Positions 45,711-53,604 of a DNA stretch of 64,000 nucleotides are shown one piece after another (the stretch's first letter is position 1; each line of letters starts with the position of its first letter). The notes under the pieces are model-generated. The model was not told where the DNA came from, did no database searches, and saw only the letters and a program-made list of their open reading frames with translations. The stretch is from Stagnihabitans tardus (GTDB taxonomy: Bacteria > Pseudomonadota > Alphaproteobacteria > Rhodobacterales > Rhodobacteraceae), in assembly GCF_009925085.1 (NCBI RefSeq), contig NZ_JAABNR010000007.1, positions 1 to 64,000 on the forward strand. Reading direction: 5' to 3'. A program made the translations under genes and the position numbers.

Positions 45711-46745
45711 ATGAAGCAGGTTCAGCTTGGCCGGACGGGGATGCAGGTCTCGGAGATTTGCCTCGGGACAATGACCTGGGGGTCGCAGAATTCCGAGGCC
45801 GAGGGCCATGCGCAGATGGATATGGCGCTGGCCGCCGGGGTGAATTTCTGGGACACGGCCGAGATGTATCCCGTGCCGCCGGATGCGAAATATGCGGGCC
45901 GGACGGAAGAGATCATCGGGACCTGGTTTGCCTCCCGGGGCGGGCGGGAGAGGGTGGTCCTGGCCACCAAGCTCGCGGGCGGCGGTCAGCCTGCGGTGAG
46001 GGCGGGGGCCTGGCCTGACGCGGCCTCGATGCGGGCGGCGGTGGAGGGGAGCCTGAAGCGGCTCCAGACCGATTACATCGACCTTTACCAGCTGCACTGG
46101 CCCTCGCGCGGGCATTACCACTTCCGGCAGTCCTGGAGCTTTGATCCGCGCAAGGCCGATCCGGTCGCGGTGCGGGCCAAGATGCTGGAATTGTTGCAAG
46201 AGGCCGGGCGGTTGGTGGCGGAAGGCAAGATCCGCGCCTTTGGCCTGTCGAATGAAAGCACCTGGGGCACGATGGAATGGCTGCGGATTGCCCGCGAGCA
46301 TGGGTTGCCGCAGGTCGTGACGGTGCAGAACGAATATTCGCTGATGTGCCGCCAGTTCGACACCGACTGGGCCGAGCTCGCGCAGATGGAGAACCTGCCC
46401 CTGCTGGCCTTCTCCCCCCTGGCGACGGGGCTTTTGTCGGGGAAATACCAGGGTGATGTGATCCCGGAGGGCACGCGGCGGGTCTTGAACCCGGCGCTTG
46501 GCGGGCGGATGGGGCCGCGCACCCTGCCCACGGTGCAGGTCTATCTCGACATCGCCGCAAAGCATGGGCTGAACCCCTGCCAGATGGCGATTGCCTTCAC
46601 CCTCTCGCGGCCCTTCCCGGTGATCCCGATCATCGGCGCCTCCTCCACGGCGCAGCTGGAGGTGAACCTCGGGCAGGTGACCCTCTCGGCCGAGGTCCTG
46701 CGCGACATCGAAGCGGCGCACCGCGCCCATCCGATGCCCTATTGA
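45711..46745 (+). CDS. Aldo/keto reductase (Tas-like)
   Basis: A 344-aa NADPH-dependent oxidoreductase. It starts KQVQLGRTGMQVSEICLGTM and has the catalytic tetrad residues in WDTAEMYP (D, Y), ATKLAGGGQ (K) and LYQLHWPSRG (H). The insert after the catalytic His and the SWSFDPRKAD loop resemble Tas of E. coli. The C-terminus has PIIGASSTAQLEVNL. GGAGAG precedes the ATG at 45711. Its stop overlaps the following ATG by one base (TGATG). Confidence 0.9.
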   Translation: MKQVQLGRTGMQVSEICLGTMTWGSQNSEAEGHAQMDMALAAGVNFWDTAEMYPVPPDAKYAGRTEEIIGTWFASRGGRERVVLATKLAGGGQPAVRAGAWPDAASMRAAVEGSLKRLQTDYIDLYQLHWPSRGHYHFRQSWSFDPRKADPVAVRAKMLELLQEAGRLVAEGKIRAFGLSNESTWGTMEWLRIAREHGLPQVVTVQNEYSLMCRQFDTDWAELAQMENLPLLAFSPLATGLLSGKYQGDVIPEGTRRVLNPALGGRMGPRTLPTVQVYLDIAAKHGLNPCQMAIAFTLSRPFPVIPIIGASSTAQLEVNLGQVTLSAEVLRDIEAAHRAHPMPY

Positions 46746-47314
46746 TGCGGCGGCTGGCGCTGGTTCTCTTGCTCGCGGCCTGCCAGATGCAGGCGCCCGG
46801 GGGCGGTCCTGCGGGGGTGAGCGGGATTGCCGATGAGGCGATCGAGGTGACGACCCTGGAGGCGGCCCTGCCGACTGATGCGGCAGTTGCCTCGCCCGCC
46901 GTGACTCCGCCGACTGCGGGGGCGGCTCCGCCGACTGAGGGGGCGGGTGTGACGCCCGCCGTGGCCCCGCCGACTGCGGGGACGGCCCTGCCGACTGATG
47001 GCACGGGTGTGACGCCCGCCGTGGCCCCGCCGACTGAAGAAGCGGCTCCGCCCGTGGAAGAAGCCCTGCCGCCGCCGATCTCGCCGGAACAGGCGAAATG
47101 CGAGCGCGGGGGCGGGACCTGGGCCAAGGTCGGTGCCTTGGGCCGCATTTGCGTGAAACCGACCGGGCAGGGCGGCAAGAGCTGCCGGGTCAAGTCGGAT
47201 TGCAAGGGAGAATGCCTCGCGCAATCAGGCACTTGCGCGCCGATTGCGCCGCTCATGGGCTGCAACGAAGTCATGGACAACCAAGGCCGAAGGATGACGC
47301 AATGCCTGGAATGA
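46745..47314 (+). CDS. Lipoprotein with 20-residue Pro/Thr repeats and a Cys-rich domain
   Basis: A 189-aa protein. Residues 1-16 are a lipoprotein signal (VLLLAAC). From about 39 to 110 a 20-residue unit (PPTEGAGVTPAVAPPTAGTA-like) is repeated three and a half times, encoded by 60-bp tandem DNA repeats. The C-terminal 75 residues carry eight cysteines in C-x-RGGGTW, RICVKP, KSCRVKSDCKGECL, GTCAP, GCNE and QCLE. This terminal domain looks like one common in this bacterial order. The linker length could vary between strains. The start overlaps the AKR stop. Confidence 0.75.
   Translation: MRRLALVLLLAACQMQAPGGGPAGVSGIADEAIEVTTLEAALPTDAAVASPAVTPPTAGAAPPTEGAGVTPAVAPPTAGTALPTDGTGVTPAVAPPTEEAAPPVEEALPPPISPEQAKCERGGGTWAKVGALGRICVKPTGQGGKSCRVKSDCKGECLAQSGTCAPIAPLMGCNEVMDNQGRRMTQCLE
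46861..47050 (+). repeat. 60-bp coding tandem repeat, about 3.2 copies
   Basis: The 60-bp unit beginning GGCGGCCCTGCCGACTGATG recurs at 46861, 46921 and 46981 and partly at 47041, in frame. Each unit holds two copies of CCGACTG. The 14-mer GGCCCTGCCGACTG is at 46864 and 46984 and recurs in the intergenic array at 53 kb. Confidence 0.9.
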
Positions 47315-47769
47315 GACGCCTTGGACTTTTGGTCTTGCTGGCCGCCTGCACGGCGCGGCCCGAGCCCGTGGCCGTGACGCGCGACCTCTCGCGGCCGGTC
47401 TATTCCATCGCCGGGTTCGATGCCGCCCGGCTTTCGGGCGACTGGGTGCAGGTCGCGGGCTTTGGCGACTGCGCGGGCGGGCGGTTGCAGGTCGGCGCCC
47501 GCGTCGCCTATGACCTCTGCCTCGCCTCGGGTCGGGCGGCGGGGGAGGCACAGGCGACCGGGGTTCCGGGGCGGTTCGAGACGCAGGACGGCGGGCTTTG
47601 GGTGCTTTGGGCCGATGCCGACAACCGGACCCTGGTGATCGGTGCGCCGGATGGGCGGATCGGGGCGGTGCTCAACCGGGGGGCGGATATCTCGCCCGAC
47701 CGGCTGACGGCGGCGCGCGATATCCTGTCGTTCAACGGCTATGACGTGGAGCGGCTCCGGGCCTACTGA
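47311..47769 (+). CDS. Lipocalin-like lipoprotein
   Basis: A 152-aa protein with a lipoprotein signal (RLGLLVLLAACTA, lipobox LAAC) and a small beta-barrel-like body: IAGFDAARLSGDWVQVAGFG, where the G-x-W motif marks the first strand of lipocalins, VAYDLCLASG, GGLWVLWADADNRTLVIGAP and SPDRLTAARDILSFNGYDV. It would be attached to a membrane facing the periplasm. Ligand unknown. The ATG at 47311 overlaps the stop of the previous lipoprotein (ATGA). An earlier ATG at 47302 is possible. Confidence 0.8.
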   Translation: MRRLGLLVLLAACTARPEPVAVTRDLSRPVYSIAGFDAARLSGDWVQVAGFGDCAGGRLQVGARVAYDLCLASGRAAGEAQATGVPGRFETQDGGLWVLWADADNRTLVIGAPDGRIGAVLNRGADISPDRLTAARDILSFNGYDVERLRAY

Positions 47770-47803
47770 CGCCTGTCCGGCAAAGTGGGAACCGGTCTTG
47801 CCG

Positions 47804-48643
47804 CTAAACCGCCAGCCCCCGGATCAGCCCGGGCGTATCGCGGGCGGAGTGGCCGGCCTCGCGGACCAGGTGGTCGAAATGCTGCGCGGCCTCGGCCACG
47901 CGGGCCTGGTCGGTCAGGACCAGGTATTGCTGGCCGAGATAGACCACGGCGCGGTCCGACCCAAAGACCGTGACGGGGGCGGAAAACACCCGGTGGGCGT
48001 CGAAAAGATAAAGCCGCAGCGCGGGATAGCGGGTCTCCAGCACTTCCGCGAAATGGTCCAGTTGGGCGCGGCGGAGCTCGGGCGCGAGGCCCGACCAATA
48101 GCCCGTGCCGCTGGCGAAACTGACGAGTTCATGGCGCGGCAGGGCGATCTCGAAATCGGGCAGGCTGGCGTCCAGGCCCTCGCGCTGGGCCTGAAAGGCC
48201 GAGAGCGCGGGGCCGGGGTCGGGCAGGATGGCCGCATATTCAAAGGCCAGGACCTCGGGCGTCTTCAACAGGTCGGGCAGGGTTGCGGGCACATGGCGGA
48301 TCTTGGCGCCCTTGGCCGCGCGGTGCCAGGCCAGGATCGTGTCGTCGAAGAGCGCGCGGGCCGCAGGAACCAGGGTCACCGCGCGTGCGGCCAGGACATC
48401 GGGCGGGTCGCGCCTGTCGGTCAGGCCCAGAAGCCAGTCGCAGGAGACCCCCAGCACAGAGGCGCAGTCGGCCGCCGCCTGGGCATTGGGCAGCCGCGTC
48501 CCCGGGGCCAAGAGCGCCGAGATGGTGGAGCGGTCGAGCCCCGTCTCCCGCGCGAGCCAGGATTGCGAGCGCCCCTCCAGCGCCTGAAGCAGCCTTGTGC
48601 GGAACAGTGTGGCGCGGTCGCGTCTGTCGATCATTTCCGGCAT
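47804..48643 (-). CDS. XRE-family transcriptional regulator with a C-terminal sensor domain
   Basis: A 279-aa protein with an N-terminal helix-turn-helix (SQSWLARETGLDRSTISALL, about residues 27-46) and a long C-terminal region including VFSAPVTVFGSDRAVVYLGQ and HFDHLVREAGHSARDT. Similar regulators sense acyl compounds and control lipid or propionate metabolism, which would fit the divergent desaturase gene. I cannot assign a ligand. The start (48643) may instead be the second ATG (48634). Confidence 0.85.
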   Translation of the reverse strand: MPEMIDRRDRATLFRTRLLQALEGRSQSWLARETGLDRSTISALLAPGTRLPNAQAAADCASVLGVSCDWLLGLTDRRDPPDVLAARAVTLVPAARALFDDTILAWHRAAKGAKIRHVPATLPDLLKTPEVLAFEYAAILPDPGPALSAFQAQREGLDASLPDFEIALPRHELVSFASGTGYWSGLAPELRRAQLDHFAEVLETRYPALRLYLFDAHRVFSAPVTVFGSDRAVVYLGQQYLVLTDQARVAEAAQHFDHLVREAGHSARDTPGLIRGLAV

Positions 48644-48653
48644 CTGGTGACTT

Positions 48654-48683
48654 TACGCAACATTGGTGAGGAAAGCTTGCGTA
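48654..48683. promoter_or_regulatory. Inverted repeat between XRE regulator and desaturase, likely operator
   Basis: TACGCAA at 48654-48660 and TTGCGTA at 48677-48683 form a perfect 7-bp inverted repeat (slightly extended by flanking T and A) with 16 bases between. It lies 11 bases before the regulator start and 66 before the desaturase start. Confidence 0.6.
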
Positions 48684-48748
48684 TTCTCGGAATTTTCAAG
48701 GTCTTCGGCAAGTGCTATCGCTAAGGCGCAAAAAAGGGACAAGCCGTT

Positions 48749-49639
48749 GTGACGGAAAAAGAAATCGAATGGCCGACGCTGGCCTTACTGGTCGCCACCT
48801 ATCTGACCTGGGGGCTTGGAACCGCGCTTTGGGCCCAAGCGCCTTGGGTCTCGGTGATCCTGACCGGGGTGGCCATCGCGCAATTCTCCTCGCTGCAACA
48901 CGAGGCGCTGCATGGCCACCCCTTCCGCAGCGCGGCCTTGAACGAGGCGCTGGTCTTTCCGGCCTTCGCGCTCTTCATCCCCTATCGCCGCTTCGTCACG
49001 ACCCATCTGCAGCACCACTACGACCCGGCCCTGACCGACCCGCATGACGACCCGGAATCGAATTTCCTGGAGCCCGCCACCTGGGCAAGCCTTTCAAAAC
49101 CCGTGCAAATCCTGTTCCGGCTGAACAACACGCTTCTGGGCCGCATCCTGATCGGGCCGATCCTGGGCACCGGGCTTTGGCTCTGGAACGACCTGAAGCT
49201 GATCGCCAAGGGCGATGCCAAGATCGCCCGCGACTGGGGGATGAACCTCCTGGGCCTGGTCCCGGTCCTCTGGTGGCTGCACGACCGCATGCCCCTCACC
49301 GCCTATCTGGGCGCGGTCTATCTGGGCTTCGGGCTCTTGAAGATCCGCACCTTCCTCGAACACCGCGCCCATGAGGCCCACCGCGCCCGCACTGTCGTCA
49401 TCGAGGATCGCGGGCCGCTTTCCCTGTTGTTTCTGAACAACAATTTCCACGTCGTCCACCACATGCACCCGCAAGTGCCCTGGTACAAGCTCCCCGCGCA
49501 TTACGCCGCGCGGAAGGATCACTTCCAAAAGCGCAACGACCATTACCTTTACCGCAGCTATGGGGAGGTCTTCCGGCGCTATTTCCTGCGCGCCAAGGAC
49601 CCGGTCGCCCATCCGCATTGGCCCGTCCGCCGCGACTAG
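48749..49639 (+). CDS. Fatty acid desaturase
   Basis: A 296-aa membrane di-iron enzyme with the three histidine boxes HEALHGHP (about residues 51-58), HLQHH (about 87-91) and NFHVVHHMHP (about 227-236), plus four hydrophobic segments. It introduces a double bond in a lipid acyl chain or acts on a related substrate such as a carotenoid or ornithine lipid. A GTG start at 48749 with AAGGGA upstream. Divergent XRE regulator probably adjusts it to membrane state. Confidence 0.88.
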   Translation: MTEKEIEWPTLALLVATYLTWGLGTALWAQAPWVSVILTGVAIAQFSSLQHEALHGHPFRSAALNEALVFPAFALFIPYRRFVTTHLQHHYDPALTDPHDDPESNFLEPATWASLSKPVQILFRLNNTLLGRILIGPILGTGLWLWNDLKLIAKGDAKIARDWGMNLLGLVPVLWWLHDRMPLTAYLGAVYLGFGLLKIRTFLEHRAHEAHRARTVVIEDRGPLSLLFLNNNFHVVHHMHPQVPWYKLPAHYAARKDHFQKRNDHYLYRSYGEVFRRYFLRAKDPVAHPHWPVRRD

Positions 49640-49682
49640 GGTCTGCCCGACCGAACCGGTTGCCACTTTGGCCGGAGAGGAT

Positions 49683-50276
49683 TCACAGCCGCCGGAAGGT
49701 CGGCACCGGGCCGGAATTGTCGAAGAAGGGCACGCCGGGCTGATCGAGGCCGCGGGCCAGGGCGCCGACCTCGGAGAGGACGACCTCGGTGATGAAGGGC
49801 AGGTCCAGGCCCCGCGCCTGGTCGAGGCCGATCCAGCCCAGGTGCGACAGCTCCGCCTCGGCCTGCGAGAAATCCAGCGGGTCGCCCAGCACATCCCCCA
49901 CATCGGCGAGGAAGAACCGCGCGTCGAAGCGGCGCGGGCTGCCTGCGGGCGTGATGGCGCGGAAGATGAAGCGCAAAGGCGCGGCCTCGCGCAGCCGCAA
50001 GCCGGTCTCCTCCTGCAACTCGCGCCGGGCGCAGGCGGCGAGTGCCCCGGCAGAAGGGCTGCCGGGCAGGGGGTGGCGCGCCAGCCGCTCAGCGCAGGTC
50101 TCTGAAATCCCAAGGCCCCCGGCATCTTCCGAATCCACCCGCCCCCCCGGAAAGACCACCTTGGAGGGCATGAAGACCGCCTCCGCCCCGCGCTGCCCCA
50201 TCAGGACGGCGCCCCGCTGGGGCCAGAGCAGCACGACGGCCGCAGCCGCCAGGATCGGCGTCTCAGGCGTCGCCAT
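49683..50276 (-). CDS. NUDIX hydrolase
   Basis: A 197-aa protein. The Nudix box is seen as GGRVD-(insert)-ACARRELQEETGLRLR with the RELxEETG core; an insert of about 30 residues separates the first glycines from the rest. The N-terminus AAAAVVLLWPQRGAVLMGQR is the usual first strand. Likely hydrolyses a nucleoside diphosphate derivative or CoA. I chose the ATG at 50276, which overlaps the DUF983 gene end by 14 bases. Confidence 0.87.
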   Translation of the reverse strand: MATPETPILAAAAVVLLWPQRGAVLMGQRGAEAVFMPSKVVFPGGRVDSEDAGGLGISETCAERLARHPLPGSPSAGALAACARRELQEETGLRLREAAPLRFIFRAITPAGSPRRFDARFFLADVGDVLGDPLDFSQAEAELSHLGWIGLDQARGLDLPFITEVVLSEVGALARGLDQPGVPFFDNSGPVPTFRRL

Positions 50277-50697
50277 GGGCGGGGTCGACGGCCTTGGCAA
50301 AGCCATGCATCCGCTTGGCCCATTGCAGGGCCACCAGCGCCCCCTTCATCCGGGGCAGAAGGAAAAGCGCCAAAGACCCGGTCGCCAGGCAAAAGGTCGT
50401 GGCCATGACCAGGGGCTCGGGCCGGAACTCGACATAGAACCAGTAGATCACCGGCGCCAGGATATGGCCCACGATCAGGATGGTCAGATAGGCCGGGCCG
50501 TCATCGGCGCGGTGATGCAGCAGGGCCTCGCCGCAGACCGGGCAATGGTCGCGCACCTTGAGATAGGCCTTCAGCATCGGCCCCGCCCCGCAGGCGGGAC
50601 AGCGGCACATCAACCCGCGCCGCACGGCGGGCCAAAGCGGGCGCTCCCCGGTTTCGGGGTCTTCGGCCAGGTTCGGCGTCATGGAAATATCGGTCAT
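50263..50697 (-). CDS. DUF983 membrane protein
   Basis: A 144-aa protein with a zinc-ribbon (CRCPACGAGPMLKAYLKV, then DHCPVCGEALLHH) and two transmembrane segments (YLTILIVGHILAPVIYWFYV, VMATTFCLATGSLALFLL), the DUF983 pattern. Some relatives lie near cytochrome oxidase genes; here the neighbour is a NUDIX hydrolase. Function unknown. Confidence 0.9.
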   Translation of the reverse strand: MTDISMTPNLAEDPETGERPLWPAVRRGLMCRCPACGAGPMLKAYLKVRDHCPVCGEALLHHRADDGPAYLTILIVGHILAPVIYWFYVEFRPEPLVMATTFCLATGSLALFLLPRMKGALVALQWAKRMHGFAKAVDPAHGDA

Positions 50698-50878
50698 CGC
50701 GGGTTCCTTTATGCGTCCAACCTAGCGCCATGGGGCGGGCTGGGAAACCCCCCGCCGCCCGCGCCCTAGTGTCGCGGGGGAGGGGTGACGATTTCGTGAA
50801 GGGAACTGCGACGGAAAGCCCGGGCCGGGGCGTATCTCTGGCATCGGATCGGGCAAGACGCCCGGACAGGAGAACAAG

Positions 50879-51379
50879 ATGAAGATGACGCACAAGACCC
50901 TTGGCCTTTCGGTGATCGCCCTGGCCGCAGCCCTCTTTGCCACCGCCTCGGTGGCGGACAACATGGGAGCCGGCATGATGGGGGCCGATGCCGACAAGGA
51001 TGGCAAGGTGACCCAGGCCGAGTTCGAGGCTTGGCGCACGTCCCGGCTGGTCTCGGTCGATGCCGACAAGGACGGAAAGCTCTCGGTCGATGAACTGGTG
51101 GCCGCGCGGATGAAGGAGGCCGAGACCCGGGCCAAGGCGATGGCCGAGCGGATGATCGCGCGGCAGGACACCGACAAGGACGGCAAGCTTTCGGCCGAAG
51201 AGCTGGTTGCGGCGCCGATGCCGGGCTTCGAGATGCTGGATGCCAACAAGGACGGCGCCATCGACCAGGCCGAGATGCAGGCCATGCGCGGCGACCATGG
51301 GCCGCGCGGCGGCAAGGGCCGCCACGGCCACCACAAGGGCGGCATGATGGGCGACGAGATGCCCGAGGGGGGCAACTGA
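50879..51379 (+). CDS. Exported EF-hand calcium-binding protein
   Basis: A 166-aa protein with a signal peptide (VIALAAALFATASVA) and four EF-hand loops: DADKDGKVTQAE, DADKDGKLSVDE, DTDKDGKLSAEE and DANKDGAIDQAE. The C-terminal tail GPRGGKGRHGHHKGGMMGDE is rich in Gly, His and Met and could bind copper or nickel. Located in the periplasm. It precedes an ECF sigma gene and a Spy/CnrX-like protein gene, so it may be part of a metal-response unit. A strong hairpin follows. Confidence 0.88.
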   Translation: MKMTHKTLGLSVIALAAALFATASVADNMGAGMMGADADKDGKVTQAEFEAWRTSRLVSVDADKDGKLSVDELVAARMKEAETRAKAMAERMIARQDTDKDGKLSAEELVAAPMPGFEMLDANKDGAIDQAEMQAMRGDHGPRGGKGRHGHHKGGMMGDEMPEGGN

Positions 51380-51395
51380 GCCACCCAAAGGGCCC

Positions 51396-51430
51396 GCGCG
51401 CTGCCCCGCTCCGTCCCCGGGGCAGCGCGC
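51396..51430 (+). terminator. Strong GC hairpin after the EF-hand gene
   Basis: GCGCGCTGCCCC (51396-51407) and GGGGCAGCGCGC (51419-51430), a perfect 12-bp stem with an 11-base loop. There is no U-tract after it, so it might be a processing or attenuating structure before the sigma factor gene instead of a terminator. Confidence 0.55.
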
Positions 51431-51472
51431 GACCCGCTTGCCGCAGCAGCCCTTCAGGGCTAATCCCGACGG

Positions 51473-52081
51473 ATGCAGATGCCACGCGACACTTTGGACC
51501 AGGTTTCGGACGAGAGCCTTCTGGTGCTCTATGCCAATGGCGACCCGGATGCGGCGCGTCTTCTGACCGCCCGCCTGGCGCCAAGGGCCCTGGGCTATGC
51601 GGCAAGGCTCCTGTCCGACCGGGCCGAGGCCGAGGATGTGACGCAAGAGGCCATGCTGCGGCTGTGGAAGATCGCGCCCGACTGGCGGCGCGGCGAGGCC
51701 CAGGTCTCGACCTGGCTTTACCGCGTGGTGACGAACCTTTGCACCGACCTGCGTCGGGCGCGGGTGCGGCGTGGCGCCGTGGCGCTGGAGGACGCGCCCG
51801 AGGTGGCATCGGGCGGGCGTTCGGCCGAAGCGGGGCTGATCGAGGCCGACCGGGTGACGGCCCTGGAAGAGGCCCTGGGCCAGTTGCCCGACCGGCAGCG
51901 CCAGGCCGTGATCCTGCGCCATATCGAGGGGCTCTCGAACCCCGAGATTGGCGCCGTGATGGAGCTTGGCGTCGAGGCGGTCGAGAGCCTGACCGCGCGG
52001 GGCAAGCGAGCCCTGGGCGCGATCCTTGCGGGGCGCAAGGCGGAATTGGGCTATGAAGGCGAAGAAGAGGAAGAGGCGTGA
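51473..52081 (+). CDS. ECF-type RNA polymerase sigma factor
   Basis: A 202-aa sigma-70 family protein with regions 2 (AARLLSDRAEAEDVTQEAML, then RLWKIAPDW and STWLYRVVTNLCTDLRRA) and 4 (LEEALGQLPDRQRQAVILRH, NPEIGAVMELGVEAVESLTA), and an acidic tail EGEEEEEA. It should redirect RNA polymerase to a small regulon. The likely antagonist is the membrane protein encoded immediately downstream (overlap TGATG). A start two codons later (51479) is possible. Confidence 0.92.
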   Translation: MQMPRDTLDQVSDESLLVLYANGDPDAARLLTARLAPRALGYAARLLSDRAEAEDVTQEAMLRLWKIAPDWRRGEAQVSTWLYRVVTNLCTDLRRARVRRGAVALEDAPEVASGGRSAEAGLIEADRVTALEEALGQLPDRQRQAVILRHIEGLSNPEIGAVMELGVEAVESLTARGKRALGAILAGRKAELGYEGEEEEEA

Positions 52082-52443
52082 TGCAAGACGATCTGGACCT
52101 TGACGGGCTTTTCGCAAAGGCTGCGGAGCGCGGTCCCCTGCCCTCGGCGGCGCTTCTGGCGCGGATCGAGGCGGATGCGCGGCGCGAGCAGCCGCGCCCC
52201 ATGGCGGTGGCTGCGCCTCCGCGTCCCGCCCGGGGCTGGGGGATGATCCTGGCCGACGTGCTGGGCGGCGGTTTGGGGGGGGGCAGGGGCCTTGCGGGCC
52301 TGAGCCTGGCTGCGGCCTCGGGCCTCTGGATCGGGGTGGCCCAGCCCACGGCCCTGTCGCCGGTGACCGAATACCTGACGGGCACGAGCACGGCTTCGCT
52401 GGAGCTCTTGCCCTCTGACCTGAGCCTTCTGGCGGGAGAGTGA
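52081..52443 (+). CDS. Small membrane protein downstream of the sigma factor, possible anti-sigma
   Basis: A 120-aa protein with an N-terminal helical part (DDLDLDGLFAKAAERGPLPS, ALLARIEADARREQ), an Ala/Pro/Arg linker, a Gly-rich segment and one hydrophobic segment (LAGLSLAAASGLWIGVA) followed by a short periplasmic tail. The gene order resembles anti-sigma factors but there is no zinc motif. The start ATG overlaps the sigma factor stop. Function as anti-sigma is inference from position and topology. Confidence 0.65.
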   Translation: MQDDLDLDGLFAKAAERGPLPSAALLARIEADARREQPRPMAVAAPPRPARGWGMILADVLGGGLGGGRGLAGLSLAAASGLWIGVAQPTALSPVTEYLTGTSTASLELLPSDLSLLAGE

Positions 52444-52444
52444 G

Positions 52445-52951
52445 ATGACCGAGACGACCCATCCCCAGGCGCCGGAGACCCCTGGTGTGCCGCCGAAACC
52501 CAAGGCGCGGGCGCGGAACTGGCTGCTTTACGGCTCGCTGGCGCTGAACCTTCTGGTGGCGGGGCTGGCGGTGGGGGCCTGGGTCAAGGGGCCTCCGGGG
52601 ATGCGCGACGGGCGCGACCTGGGCTTTGGCATGTTCGACGAGGCCTTCCGGCCTGAGGATCGCATGGCGCTGCGCGATGCGGTGCGGGCGCGGGCCGGGG
52701 ATCTGAGGGCGGCGCGCGGGCAGATGGCGGGGGATCTCGCGGCGGTGGCAGCGGCCTTGCGGGCCGAGCCCTTCGACGCGACCGCGCTGAAGGCCGCGCT
52801 TGCGACGCAGCAAGAGCACCTGACGGCGCGGCTGCGCATCGGCTCGGAGGTGATCGGCGACTACCTCGCAGGCCTGAGCCCCAAGGACCGCGCCGCCTTT
52901 GCCGAAAGGCTTGAGGCGCGGGCCAAGCGCGGGGGCCAGGGGAAGGACTGA
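52445..52951 (+). CDS. Periplasmic heavy-metal sensor-like protein (Spy/CnrX type)
   Basis: A 168-aa protein with a basic N-terminus, a transmembrane segment (WLLYGSLALNLLVAGLAVGAW) and a helical periplasmic domain with FRPEDRMALRDAVRARAGDL, RAARGQMAGDLAAVAAALR and KAALATQQEHLTARLRIGSE. Such a helical hairpin is seen in CnrX/ZraP/Spy-type proteins called periplasmic heavy metal sensor. It follows the small membrane protein by one base, so the four genes from the EF-hand form a plausible signalling unit. Confidence 0.8.
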   Translation: MTETTHPQAPETPGVPPKPKARARNWLLYGSLALNLLVAGLAVGAWVKGPPGMRDGRDLGFGMFDEAFRPEDRMALRDAVRARAGDLRAARGQMAGDLAAVAAALRAEPFDATALKAALATQQEHLTARLRIGSEVIGDYLAGLSPKDRAAFAERLEARAKRGGQGKD

Positions 52952-52976
52952 GGCGGCGGGGCCCTGCGGGCTGGTC

Positions 52977-53255
52977 CTGCCGACTGGCAGGGCGGTGGCT
53001 TTGGGCCGGGGTTGGGCCCTGCCGACTGGGCGCGTGGTGCTTTTGGGCCGGGCCTGGGCCCTGCCAACCGTGGGGTAGGCACCGCCGACTGGCAGGGCGG
53101 TGCTTTTGGGTCGGGCCTGGGCCCTGCCGACTGTGGGGCTCGCTCTCCCGACTGGCAGGGCGGTGATCTTGGGCCGGACCTGGGCTCTGCCAACTGTGGG
53201 GCTGGCTCTACCGACTGACGTGAGGTATCCTTGGACCTGGCCTCAGCCCTGCCGA
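52977..53255 (+). repeat. Intergenic tandem array with CTGCCGACTG core
   Basis: Imperfect units start with CTGCC(G/A)AC at 52977, 53019, 53061, 53124, 53187 and 53249, giving lengths of 42, 42, 63, 63 and 62 bp. The long units are the 42-bp unit with an extra 21-bp segment after the first CTGCC.AC.G. Typical content: GGCAGGGCGGTGCTTTTGGG and CCGGGCCTGGGCC. No convincing reading frame covers it. Confidence 0.85.
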
Positions 53256-53604
53256 CCGCAGGGATGCCTCCCCGTATTGTATCCTTGGAACATGCGGCTT
53301 GGCCCAGCCGGGCGCGCGCAAGGCCTTGGCGACTGACCGCAATGCGCCTGCGCGCCTGCCGGGGGATCCGCCTTTGGCAGGAGCTCCCGGCCCCCGGCCC
53401 CCGCCTCGTCTCGAACTGCCCCCGGGGTCTCTCCTCGGGCCAAGGTTTGCCTCGCCTTGACCCGCCCGCGCAGCACCCCGACCCCGGGGGCAGACGCATC
53501 CAGACCGGGCCCGCTTCGATGCCGTCTTGCCTTCCCCGTCGGGTCCGAGCGCCATCCGCGACTTCGCTCCCCCTCGGGGAGACCTTGCCGCCCAACCCGT
53601 CTCC
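53256..53604. other. Stretch without a recognisable gene between repeat arrays
   Basis: About 350 bases with GC-rich sequence and open frames only of low complexity. Frames on both strands (for example minus 52861-53697) read Pro/Arg/Gly-rich sequence without any family motif and run into the repeats. I see no gene, RNA or promoter here. Confidence 0.5.

Noticed and set aside
50795-50835. GGAACT ... CGTATC as an ECF promoter before the EF-hand gene
   Set aside because: The spacing (24 bases) is much longer than the 16-17 typical for ECF promoters.
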